DNA of 35,312 nt from Candidatus Rokubacteria bacterium 13_2_20CM_69_15_1. Lineage in GTDB: Bacteria > Methylomirabilota > Methylomirabilia > Rokubacteriales > CSP1-6. The position numbers and the translations under genes are program-made. The stretch covers positions 1-35,312 of the forward strand of contig MNCR01000003.1 of the NCBI GenBank assembly GCA_001914535.1, written 5' to 3'. Every line of letters begins with the position of its first letter. Position 1 is the first letter of the stretch. Of this stretch, positions 14,815 through 21,643 are shown piece by piece. The notes under the pieces were generated by a model. It did not search any database and was not told where the DNA came from. It saw nothing but the letters and a program-made list of their open reading frames with translations.

Positions 14815-15987
14815 ATGGAGAGCAACCGAATGAACCGTCGCGTGTACCTCGATCACAACGCGTCGACCCCGATCCACCCCGAGGTCCTTGCCGAGATGCT
14901 CCCGTACTTCTCGGAGGTCTTCGGGAACCCCTCCAGCATCCACACGTTCGGCCGCGACGCGCGGGAAGGCGTCGAGCGCGCGCGCGAGCGCGTGGCGCGC
15001 TTCCTGGGCGTCTCGCCGCAAGAAGTCGTGTTCACCTCGGGCGGGACGGAGTCGGACAACTTCGGGGTGAAGGGGCTGGCGTACGGACGCGGCAAGGGGC
15101 ACCTCATCACATCGAGCGTCGAGCACCACGCCGTGCTCCGAGCGTGCCAGGCGCTCGAGGCGCAGGGATTCGACGTCACCTACGTCGGCGTTGACGAGTA
15201 TGGGATAGTCGATCCGGACGACGTCCGCCGCGCCATCCGACCCGACACGATCGCCATCAGCATCATGCACGCCAACAGCGAGGTGGGGTCGCTTCAGCCG
15301 ATCACGGCGATCGGTCGCATCGCGCGCGAGCATGGGGTCCCGCTCCACGTCGACGCTGTCCAGACCTTTGGCAAGATCGCCATCGACCTCGACGCCTTCG
15401 GGATCGACGCGTTGTCCTTCTCGGGTCACAAGATCTACGGACCCAAGGGCGTCGCCGGCCTCTGGATCCGCAAGGGCACTCGCATGGTCGCGATCCAGCA
15501 CGGCGGCGAGCACGAGCGGCGGCGCCGGGCGGGCACGGAGAACGTACCGGGTATCGTCGGCCTCGGCAAGGCAGCGGAGATACGGGGCCGTGACATGCAC
15601 GCGGAGGCCGAGCGCCTGACCGTGCTGCGGAACCGCCTGATCGACGGCGTCCGCGACCGCGTGCCCGACGTGCGGCTCTCCGGCCACCCGACCGAGCGGC
15701 TGCCCGGGACCGCGAGCCTCCTCTTCCGACATGTCGAGTCGGAATCCATCGTACTCGGGCTCGATCTCAAGGGCATCGGCGTGTCGGCCGGGTCGGCGTG
15801 CACGTCGGGCAACGTGGAGCTGTCGCACGTGCTCGTGGCGATGGGCGTCCCGCTCGACTGGGCGATCGGCGCCGTTCGCTGCTCGCTAGGCTGCTCGACG
15901 ACGGCGGAGGACATCGAGTACGTGATCGAGTGCATCGAGCCGCTCGTAAGGAAGCTCCGGCAGGCCATGCCGGCCGGCGTCGCATGA
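14815..15987 (+). CDS. Cysteine desulfurase, NifS/IscS class, catalytically intact
   Basis: 390 residues from ATG 14815; an in-frame ATG at 14830 (MNRRVYLDH) is an equally good start. This PLP enzyme takes sulfur from cysteine, giving alanine and an enzyme persulfide. The catalytic set is complete: H104 in VEHHAVL, K206 in SGHKIYGPKG for PLP, and the loop Cys C329 in SAGSACTSG. It has the class I NifS/IscS pattern (YLDHNASTPIHPEV, GGEHERRRRAGTEN). The stop overlaps the scaffold gene that follows (ATGA), and serine acetyltransferase comes next. It is likely the true sulfur source for both scaffolds, because the isc-operon paralogue has lost its lysine. Confidence 0.93.
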   Translation: MESNRMNRRVYLDHNASTPIHPEVLAEMLPYFSEVFGNPSSIHTFGRDAREGVERARERVARFLGVSPQEVVFTSGGTESDNFGVKGLAYGRGKGHLITSSVEHHAVLRACQALEAQGFDVTYVGVDEYGIVDPDDVRRAIRPDTIAISIMHANSEVGSLQPITAIGRIAREHGVPLHVDAVQTFGKIAIDLDAFGIDALSFSGHKIYGPKGVAGLWIRKGTRMVAIQHGGEHERRRRAGTENVPGIVGLGKAAEIRGRDMHAEAERLTVLRNRLIDGVRDRVPDVRLSGHPTERLPGTASLLFRHVESESIVLGLDLKGIGVSAGSACTSGNVELSHVLVAMGVPLDWAIGAVRCSLGCSTTAEDIEYVIECIEPLVRKLRQAMPAGVA

Positions 15988-16364
15988 GGTACAGTCCGAC
16001 GCTCGTGGACCACTTCCTCAACCCCCGCAACGCCGGCCTCATGCGCGCCCCCGACGGCGTCGGCGAGGACGAGTACGCTGGCTGCGGCGACCTCACGCGC
16101 TTCTTCCTGCGCGTGCGCGACGGCCGGGCGGTCGAGGTTCGCTTCCAGACGTACGGATGCGGCCCAACGATCGCGGCCGCGAGCGCCGCGAGCGAGCTCT
16201 GCCAGGGGCGGCCCGTGGACGACCTCTGCCAGCTCAAAGCGGAGGAGATCGAGCGGATCCTCGAGTGGCTGCCCGACGACCGCAAGCACGCGGCCGAGGT
16301 AGCCGCGGGCGCGCTTCGGGCGGCGGCCCGTGACCACCTGAGCCGTAGGCGCCGCGATGTTTAA
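15984..16364 (+). CDS. NifU/IscU-like scaffold lacking the third cysteine ligand
   Basis: 126 residues from ATG 15984, which overlaps the desulfurase stop. The N-terminus is clearly NifU/IscU-like ([17 protein letters not shown]). C34 and D36 (AGCGDLTRF) and C59 ([10 protein letters not shown]) match the first two ligands. The third ligand is missing: E. coli IscU has His105-Cys106, whereas this protein has H102-A103 (RKHAAEV). The LPPVK chaperone site is also absent (LPDDRK). It may therefore hold a cluster through the His, borrow a ligand from its partner, or act in another way and independently of HscA. Position after the active desulfurase supports an assembly role. Confidence 0.85.
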   Translation: MRYSPTLVDHFLNPRNAGLMRAPDGVGEDEYAGCGDLTRFFLRVRDGRAVEVRFQTYGCGPTIAAASAASELCQGRPVDDLCQLKAEEIERILEWLPDDRKHAAEVAAGALRAAARDHLSRRRRDV

Positions 16365-17019
16365 GGCTCTTCGCCGCGACATTCGAGCGGTGCTGGAGCG
16401 TGACCCGGCCGCCCGCTCCGCGATCGAGGTGCTGCTCTGCTACCCGGGTGTGCACGCACTCGCGTACCATCGGCTGGCGCATCGGCTGTGGAGTCACGGC
16501 TGGCTCACGACGGCGCGTCTCGTCTCCCACATGGCGCGGTTCATGACTGGAATCGAGATCCACCCGGCGGCGAAGATCGCGCCCGGTCTCTTCATCGACC
16601 ACGGGATGGGGGTCGTGATCGGCGAGACCGCGGAGGTGGGCGAGAACGTCACACTGCTCCAGGGCGTGACCCTGGGCGGGACGAGTCTCAGGCGCGAGAA
16701 GCGCCACCCGACCCTCGGCAACAACGTCGTCGTTGGCGCCGGCGCCAAGATCATCGGGGGCTTCAAGATTGGTGACGGGAGCCGCATCGGCGCCGGCTCC
16801 GTGGTCGTGCGCGAGGTGCCGCCGAACTCCGTTGTCGTGGGCGTTCCGGGCCGGGTAACATATCGCGACGGCCAGCGTGTCGCCGGGGAGATCGACCTGA
16901 ACCAGACGGATCTCCCCGACCCGGTCAGCAAGGCAATCGAGCAGCTGGTCGAGCGGATCCGCGGGCTGGAGGCCGAGCTCGAGACTGTGCGCAAGAAGAT
17001 GGAGGAGGAGCGCCCGTGA
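16357..17019 (+). CDS. cysE: Serine O-acetyltransferase
   Basis: A 220-residue CysE/EpsC-type enzyme. It makes O-acetylserine from serine and acetyl-CoA, the committed step of cysteine synthesis. The N-terminal helices lead into left-handed hexapeptide repeats (about 65-165) with the family motifs [43 protein letters not shown] and [19 protein letters not shown]. The C-terminal helix is charged and coiled-coil-like. The ATG overlaps the scaffold gene by 8 bases, tying cysteine supply to the desulfurase that consumes it. It is the short bacterial form rather than the 270-residue E. coli type. Confidence 0.94.
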   Translation: MFKALRRDIRAVLERDPAARSAIEVLLCYPGVHALAYHRLAHRLWSHGWLTTARLVSHMARFMTGIEIHPAAKIAPGLFIDHGMGVVIGETAEVGENVTLLQGVTLGGTSLRREKRHPTLGNNVVVGAGAKIIGGFKIGDGSRIGAGSVVVREVPPNSVVVGVPGRVTYRDGQRVAGEIDLNQTDLPDPVSKAIEQLVERIRGLEAELETVRKKMEEERP

Positions 17020-17195
17020 CCCCGAAGGACGTGCTGAGCCTCAAGGAAGCCTCGACCTACCTCGCCATGGACGAGGCGGCCCTCGCGCGGCTGGCCGCGG
17101 AGCGCCGCATCCCGTCGATCCAGCTCGAGGGAAGCTGGGTTTTCTCGAGGAAATCGATCGACAAATGGCGGAGCCAGCAGCAGCAGCGCACGTGA
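17016..17195 (+). CDS. Small excisionase-family (HTH_17-like) DNA-binding protein
   Basis: A 59-residue gene starting at GTG 17016, overlapping the cysE stop (GTGA), and ending at TGA 17193-17195. The sequence [21 protein letters not shown], followed by [24 protein letters not shown], is the MerR/excisionase-like winged helix pattern: a helix-turn-helix, then a beta hairpin and a tryptophan at the end. It consists of the DNA-binding domain only. Overlaps on both sides suggest it is translated with cysE and the HD gene. Its target is unknown; local autoregulation is possible. Confidence 0.75.
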   Translation: MTPKDVLSLKEASTYLAMDEAALARLAAERRIPSIQLEGSWVFSRKSIDKWRSQQQQRT

Positions 17196-17755
17196 TCCCG
17201 CGCGAGCGCGCCTGGTCGATCCTCACCGAGTTCACCAAGAGCGACAGTCTCCGCAAGCACGCCCGCACTGTCGAGGCCGCGATGCGCGCCTACGCGGCGA
17301 GATACGGCGAGGATCCTGACACGTGGGGGGCGGCGGGCATGCTTCACGACTTCGACTACGAAATGCACCCGCGCGCCCCGCATCACCCGGTGAAGGGCGG
17401 GGAGATCCTCCTGGCGCGCGACGTGCCGCACCCGATCGTTTACGCGGTTCTCGCTCACGCGGACTATGCCGGGATGCCCCGCGTCTCGCGTCTCGACCGC
17501 GCCCTCTACGCGTGCGACGAGCTGTCGGGCTTCGTCCACGCCGTCGCGCTCGTCCGGCCCGGGCGCGTCATCACGGGGCTCGAGCCGTCTTCGGTGCGGA
17601 AGAAGCTCAAGGACAAGGCGTTCGCTCGCACCGTTAACCGCGACGACGTCCACCGCGGCGCCGCCGAGCTCGGCGTGGATCTCGACGAGCATATCGCGTT
17701 CGTCATCGCCGCGTTGACCTCTGTCGCCCCCGAGATCGGTCTGGCCCGGGGCTGA
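17192..17755 (+). CDS. HD-domain (HDIG-type) phosphohydrolase-like protein
   Basis: 187 residues from GTG 17192, which overlaps the previous stop (GTGA) as in several other junctions of this window. ATG 17165 would add nine residues of low complexity. The HD signature is present: His in SLRKHARTVEAAM, the HD pair in GMLHDFDYE and His-x-Asp in LAHADYAG. This family is metal-dependent and often hydrolyses phosphate esters of nucleotides. The related short proteins SLRKHALAVE/LLHDFDYE are widespread and uncharacterised. No membrane segment is seen. The link to the sulfur genes is by position only. Confidence 0.85.
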   Translation: MIPRERAWSILTEFTKSDSLRKHARTVEAAMRAYAARYGEDPDTWGAAGMLHDFDYEMHPRAPHHPVKGGEILLARDVPHPIVYAVLAHADYAGMPRVSRLDRALYACDELSGFVHAVALVRPGRVITGLEPSSVRKKLKDKAFARTVNRDDVHRGAAELGVDLDEHIAFVIAALTSVAPEIGLARG

Positions 17756-17763
17756 CGCGGGCC

Positions 17764-17877
17764 GTGGCCGAGAACACGCTCGCGTTCGGCATTGTCATCG
17801 TGGTATTCCTCGTGCGTCGCGAGGCGCGCCTCGGGGACGCGCTCGAGGAGCCCGGGCGACGCGGAGGTAATCGTTGA
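17764..17877 (+). CDS. Possible 37-residue single-span membrane peptide
   Basis: GTG 17764 to TGA 17875-17877 gives a 37-residue peptide with one hydrophobic stretch (TLAFGIVIVVFLV) followed by a basic/acidic tail (RREARLGDALEEPGRR). Its end overlaps the TTG start of the next gene, the coupling pattern common here. There is no clear ribosome site, so it could be a chance frame. Confidence 0.35.
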   Translation: MAENTLAFGIVIVVFLVRREARLGDALEEPGRRGGNR

Positions 17878-18845
17878 CATCCGTCGTGCTCGCCCCAGAA
17901 ATTCGTGGCCGGCGCGCCTGGATGCAGGGCACGATCTCGGCGTCCGACTGGACGGTGCCCTTTCCCAAGGCCGCCGTGGACGAGCTTGAGCAGGCGCTGC
18001 ACCGGCTCCGTCGGGATCCACTCCCGCTTCTGCTGCTCTCACCGGCGCAGTTTGCCCTGTCGGCCTGCGCGACGGTGATGACGGCGGTCGGTCGGAAGCT
18101 CCGCCGCTCCGTCGGGCTCGCGGTGATCGACAGGATCCCGGTGGAGCGCTACTCGGCGGACGAGAACCGCGCCCTGTACTGGCTGCTCGGGTCGCTGCTC
18201 GGTCGGCCAGTCGCGCAGAAGTGGGACGGCACCATGATCTACGACGTCAGGGACACGGGGAAGGCCCTCGCGTACGGGGTGCGCCGCTCCGTGACCAACC
18301 TGGAGCTTCAGTTCCACACGGACGCGCCCTGGCTCGCCCTCCCTCCCGAGCGTGTGGGGCTCTTCTGTCTCAACCCGGCGCGCGAAGGCGGAGTGAGCCA
18401 GATCGTCAGCCTCGTCACGGTGCACAACGAGCTACGCCGCCGGCATCCCGATCTTCTCCCACGGCTCTACCGTCCCTTCCCCTGGGATCGGCAGGCCGAG
18501 CACGCGTCCGCCGACGCCAAAATCGCCTGGCAGCCCGTGTTCCACGCCGACGGCCGGGACATCGTGGCCCGCTACAACGAGACCCTGATCGCGAACGCGG
18601 AGGCGCTGACGGATACGACCTTGGACCGCGAGGGGCAAGAATCCTTGGCCGCCATGCGAGCCATCGCCGACTCGCCGGAGCTCCGGGTGGAGTTCACGAT
18701 CGAGAAAGGACAGATCCAGTACCTCGACAATCTTTCCGTCGCGCACAGCCGCACCGCGTTCAAGGACGCCGACGAGCCACACCTCAAGCGCCAACTGATT
18801 CGTGTGTGGAACCGTAACGAGGGGCGTCAGACCTTCCACGGATAG
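17874..18845 (+). CDS. TauD/TfdA-family Fe(II)/2-oxoglutarate-dependent oxygenase
   Basis: 323 residues beginning at TTG 17874, chosen because a GGAGG lies seven bases upstream at 17863-17867. The iron-binding triad is visible: H148-T-D150 (QFHTDAPW) and distal H291 (NLSVAHSRTAF). R310 (RQLIRVW) is the usual 2-oxoglutarate-binding arginine. The fold and length fit the TauD/clavaminate-synthase-like group, which hydroxylates small molecules. The substrate is unknown. It is followed by two ferritin-like genes that have their own promoter. The family also includes taurine dioxygenase, but nothing here points to taurine. Confidence 0.85.
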   Translation: MTSVVLAPEIRGRRAWMQGTISASDWTVPFPKAAVDELEQALHRLRRDPLPLLLLSPAQFALSACATVMTAVGRKLRRSVGLAVIDRIPVERYSADENRALYWLLGSLLGRPVAQKWDGTMIYDVRDTGKALAYGVRRSVTNLELQFHTDAPWLALPPERVGLFCLNPAREGGVSQIVSLVTVHNELRRRHPDLLPRLYRPFPWDRQAEHASADAKIAWQPVFHADGRDIVARYNETLIANAEALTDTTLDREGQESLAAMRAIADSPELRVEFTIEKGQIQYLDNLSVAHSRTAFKDADEPHLKRQLIRVWNRNEGRQTFHG

Positions 18846-18868
18846 TGGTCCGCTCACGGGAGCGCGGT

Positions 18869-18897
18869 TTGCCTCGGCTCGGCGCTTCGGCTACACT
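18869..18897 (+). promoter_or_regulatory. Sigma-70-type promoter of the ferritin-like operon
   Basis: TTGCCT (18869-18874), a 17-base spacer and TACACT (18892-18897) form a good housekeeping promoter. The start would be near 18904, 34 bases upstream of the first ferritin-like ATG. Confidence 0.6.
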
Positions 18898-18900
18898 CAC

Positions 18901-18914
18901 TGAACAGCGGTTCA
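18901..18914. promoter_or_regulatory. Operator-like palindrome at the predicted transcription start
   Basis: TGAACAGCGGTTCA is an inverted repeat with 5-bp arms (TGAAC/GTTCA) and a 4-base centre. It covers the expected start site of the promoter at 18869-18897, a position suited to repression by a dimeric regulator. The regulator is not identified. Confidence 0.5.
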
Positions 18915-18937
18915 TTTCGCGTCGGGGGGGAGTTCCG

Positions 18938-19693
18938 ATGGATCGTCCGATCGCCTACGACAAGCTCGCGCGCGAAGACCGTTGGGTGCGGATGCGCGCC
19001 CGTGAGGTCGCGGAGCTGAAGGTCGAGCAGGGGTTGCCGCCGTTTCCCGACCTCTCGACGCGCGACTCGATTCGGGAGCGGGTCCACGGGATCCTCGTGG
19101 GCGAGATGCAGGCGATGGAGGGGGCCGGGCGGACTGTCTGCGACTTCCCCGACGCGCCGTGGGAGTTCACGATGGACATGGCGCGCCAGGTCTGGGACGA
19201 GTCGCGCCACGTCGAGATCTATCTCCGCCTCCTGGAGCACTTGGGTGGCTATCCGGGCGAGTTCCCCGAGACCACCATCCTCTGGCGGTGCGCGTGCGCC
19301 GAGGACGCGGCGGCGCGGGTGGCGGGCGTCAACCGCGGGCTGGAGGGTCTCGCCTGCGACGTCTTCAACCAGCTGGTCCACATCGCACGGAGGATTGGCG
19401 ACCCGATCCTCGAGCGGGCCGTCGAGTTCGTCCTTGCCGACGAGATCACGCACGTGCGGATGGGGTCCAAGTGGCTCACCAAGCTCACGGAAGGAGACCC
19501 CGAGCGCCGGCGCAAGGCAATCGAGTTCCAAGAGAACATCGACGAGCGCTTCAATCTCGGCGGGATCCGGCAGGACGGCGACCACGAGGCCGTCTCGATC
19601 TCCGTCGCCACTGACGTGCGGCGCATGGCCGGCTTCACCGAGGAAGAGATCGAGCGCCTCATCAAGACGACCCAGCGATCGCAGGCTTACTAG
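18938..19693 (+). CDS. Ferritin-like protein (DUF455-type), probable diiron protein
   Basis: 251 residues from ATG 18938, which has a GGGGGAG ribosome site and lies downstream of a good promoter. It has two ExxH-type metal motifs: E88-x2-H91 (DESRHVEIY) and E169-x2-H172 (DEITHVRMG), with additional Glu at E56/E61 (EMQAMEG), in long helices. This is the arrangement of a ferritin-like four-helix diiron fold. It is not a classical iron-storage ferritin and resembles the DUF455 group, some of which are oxygen-activating enzymes. It is followed three bases later by a second ferritin-like gene. The reaction is unknown. Confidence 0.78.
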   Translation: MDRPIAYDKLAREDRWVRMRAREVAELKVEQGLPPFPDLSTRDSIRERVHGILVGEMQAMEGAGRTVCDFPDAPWEFTMDMARQVWDESRHVEIYLRLLEHLGGYPGEFPETTILWRCACAEDAAARVAGVNRGLEGLACDVFNQLVHIARRIGDPILERAVEFVLADEITHVRMGSKWLTKLTEGDPERRRKAIEFQENIDERFNLGGIRQDGDHEAVSISVATDVRRMAGFTEEEIERLIKTTQRSQAY

Positions 19694-19696
19694 CGC

Positions 19697-20686
19697 GTGG
19701 GACTCCCTCTCACGGGACACGTCTCGGTCGACGACTCCGCCCGCCTGATCCGCAACTACCGCTACGCCGTCGAGCGCGCGATGCGGGCGCTGGGCGGCTG
19801 GATCGCACTCACGCCCGATGTGTCCGCAAAGCTTCTGATGGGTCGTCACGTCTGGGACCTCGCCCAGCACGCGGAGGCCTTCGGCAAGCGGCTGCCGGAG
19901 CTACGCGCCCCCGCCCAGGTCTCGGAGCCGGCGAACGAGCGCGTCGTCGCCTTCATGGACGCTCTCGAGGAGCCAGAGACGCCTCAGCAGACCGTGGAGC
20001 GGCTCGTCGGCGTGTACCGGGTCCTCAAGCCGCACCTCCGGGCGAGCTACCACGACTATCTGCTGCGGGCCAATGCCGTCTACGAGCCACCGACGCGGCG
20101 GATCCTCTCACGCTGCATCGACGATGAGCGACGCCACATCGTGGCGGGAGAGACGATCATCGGCCACCTCTGCGCCACACCCGCGCTCACGGCGCGTGCG
20201 CTCGCCTGGCAACGGAGGCTCGAGAGACTGCTCGCGGCGGCCGGCGGGGTGACCGGCGACGGGCTGCCGCCCAGTCCGCCCGGCGCCGGCGACGCGCCCA
20301 TGGAAATGAGTGATGACGCGCGCGAGTTCATCCGCCTCGAAGCGCCCATGGCGAGTTGGCCGGTCCCGCAGGACCTGCGCGACGCCCTCGACTCCTTGGG
20401 TAGTTCGCTGCTCGCGCGGAACCGGGCAGCGCTCGCGCGCTGGCTCGCGGCGGGAGTCTCTCCCGACCCCGTGTGCCTCGCGCTCGGTGCGGCGACACTG
20501 ACGAGCCATCGCCTTGTCGCGATCGCGCGGCTGGGACATCAGCGCCTCGTGAAGTGGAGACTCGAGGGGCCGGACGCGTCCGTCACGGTCCTCGGCCGAT
20601 GGGTACCAGGGCCAGAGGGCTGGCGCGTCGTCACGCTCGACGTCGCCCGGATCGAGCTGCCCGGTCTCGCAGAGCCGCGTCGCTGA
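19697..20686 (+). CDS. Second ferritin-like protein with extra C-terminal domain
   Basis: 329 residues from GTG 19697, three bases after the previous stop. The N-terminal 180 residues are helical, with metal-type motifs RHVWDLAQHAEAFGKRL and CIDDERRHIVAGE, consistent with a divergent ferritin-like domain. A Gly/Pro-rich linker (about 190-205, PPSPPGAGD) leads to a C-terminal part that I do not recognise; it ends in beta-like segments (HQRLVKWRLEG, GWRVVTLDVARIEL) resembling a small beta domain. It is probably a partner of the preceding protein. Confidence 0.65.
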   Translation: MGLPLTGHVSVDDSARLIRNYRYAVERAMRALGGWIALTPDVSAKLLMGRHVWDLAQHAEAFGKRLPELRAPAQVSEPANERVVAFMDALEEPETPQQTVERLVGVYRVLKPHLRASYHDYLLRANAVYEPPTRRILSRCIDDERRHIVAGETIIGHLCATPALTARALAWQRRLERLLAAAGGVTGDGLPPSPPGAGDAPMEMSDDAREFIRLEAPMASWPVPQDLRDALDSLGSSLLARNRAALARWLAAGVSPDPVCLALGAATLTSHRLVAIARLGHQRLVKWRLEGPDASVTVLGRWVPGPEGWRVVTLDVARIELPGLAEPRR

Positions 20687-20720
20687 TCCGCACGGGTCGC
20701 CGGTCGGGGAGCGATCGCGC

Positions 20721-20798
20721 GACGAGATGAACACGCGGCTCCAGGTGGAGCATACGGTGACCGCGGAGGTCTCCGAACAAGGAGCGTTCTATGGCTGA
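20721..20798 (+). pseudogene. Remnant of a biotin carboxylase gene
   Basis: The frame from 20721 reads DEMNTRLQVEHTVTAEVSEQ, then stops at TGA 20796-20798. EMNTRLQVEH is the highly conserved active-site motif of acetyl-CoA/propionyl-CoA carboxylase biotin carboxylase subunits. Nothing recognisable of the enzyme remains before it. The fragment lies directly in front of, and overlapping, a biotin-carrier gene, which suggests deletion of a former carboxylase gene. A chance match of this length is unlikely. Confidence 0.75.
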
Positions 20799-21006
20799 GG
20801 AGCTCAAGGCTCACATCACGGGGGTGGTGTTCCAGATCGCCGCGAAGCCCGGCGACCGGGTCGCCGCTGGCGACGCGGTCATCATCCTCGAGTCCATGAA
20901 GATGGAGATTCCCGTGGAGGCGCCGCGAGCGGGTGCGGTCAAGGCGATCAAGGTCCACGAGGGTCAGACCGTTCAGGAGGGAGACGTCGTCGCCGTGCTG
21001 GAGTGA
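20791..21006 (+). CDS. Stand-alone biotin carboxyl carrier protein-like domain
   Basis: A 71-residue single biotinyl/lipoyl-type domain with ESMKMEIPV (K37), the site biotinylated in carboxyl carrier proteins, and the second half-repeat GQTVQEGDVVAVLE. AAGGAG precedes the ATG by six bases. The ESMKME form is common in short stand-alone carriers. No biotin carboxylase or carboxyltransferase is intact nearby; only a remnant of a biotin carboxylase lies upstream. It may serve an enzyme encoded elsewhere, or be a leftover. The DinB-family gene follows after ten bases. Confidence 0.88.
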   Translation: MAEELKAHITGVVFQIAAKPGDRVAAGDAVIILESMKMEIPVEAPRAGAVKAIKVHEGQTVQEGDVVAVLE

Positions 21007-21016
21007 GGAGGACGTG

Positions 21017-21520
21017 ATGGGCCTCGAGATGATCCGAGGGTTGTACGGTTATCACCGATGGGCGAACCGGCGGCTCTTCGACGTCGCCACGGGGCTCGGC
21101 GAGGATCTCGCATCGCGCGACGTCGGCAAAGCCTTCAGCTTCCCGACCGTCAGGCGGATGTTCGGGCACCTCTACGGGGCGGACTGGATCTGGCTCTCGC
21201 GCTGGACGGGAGTCTCGCCCGCGAAGCTCCCGGGCGCCGAATTCCCGACGCTCCCCTCCATTCGGATTGCGTGGGACAGCCTCGAACGAGAGCAGCAGGC
21301 CTTCGTCGAGGGGCTCACTCCAGGCGACCTCGCGCGGGTGATCGAATACAAGAACACCGACGGCAAGCCGTTCAGACTGACGCTCTGGCCGCTGCTTCAG
21401 CACGTGCCGAACCACGCGACCCACCACCGCAGCGAGATCGCTACGATGATCACGATGCTCAGCGGCTCGCCGCCGGACACGGGCATCAATACCTACCTCC
21501 TGCAGCAGACCGGACAGTGA
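21017..21520 (+). CDS. DinB/YfiT-family metal-binding protein
   Basis: 167 residues from ATG 21017, preceded by GAGGAGG; GTG 21014 adds one residue. The DinB four-helix bundle is recognised from the start (MIRGLYGYHRWANRRLFD), the metal ligand helix HLYGADWIWLSRW and the C-terminal HATHHRSEI, which supplies two or three His for a divalent metal. Family members include bacillithiol-type thiol transferases and DNA-damage-induced proteins of unknown role. It is the last gene of this plus-strand unit and converges with rpoD. Confidence 0.88.
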   Translation: MGLEMIRGLYGYHRWANRRLFDVATGLGEDLASRDVGKAFSFPTVRRMFGHLYGADWIWLSRWTGVSPAKLPGAEFPTLPSIRIAWDSLEREQQAFVEGLTPGDLARVIEYKNTDGKPFRLTLWPLLQHVPNHATHHRSEIATMITMLSGSPPDTGINTYLLQQTGQ

Positions 21521-21614
21521 CCCGTCGGAGGAGCCGGGCGCGGAGGAACGACCTCGTCGGCGAGCTCACCCCGGCCCGAGCGGAAGCCTCGCGGGAGGTC
21601 TGAAGGAGGCTGGG

Positions 21615-21638
21615 CTGGGGGGCCCGCGGGCCCCCCAG
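21615..21638. terminator. 24-bp perfect palindrome between convergent genes
   Basis: CTGGGGGGCCCG and CGGGCCCCCCAG are exactly complementary and adjacent, so any folded loop must open at the centre. It sits between the DinB gene and the rpoD end, where a bidirectional terminator is expected. There is no T-run on either side, so termination may depend on Rho. Confidence 0.6.
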
Positions 21639-21643
21639 TGAGG

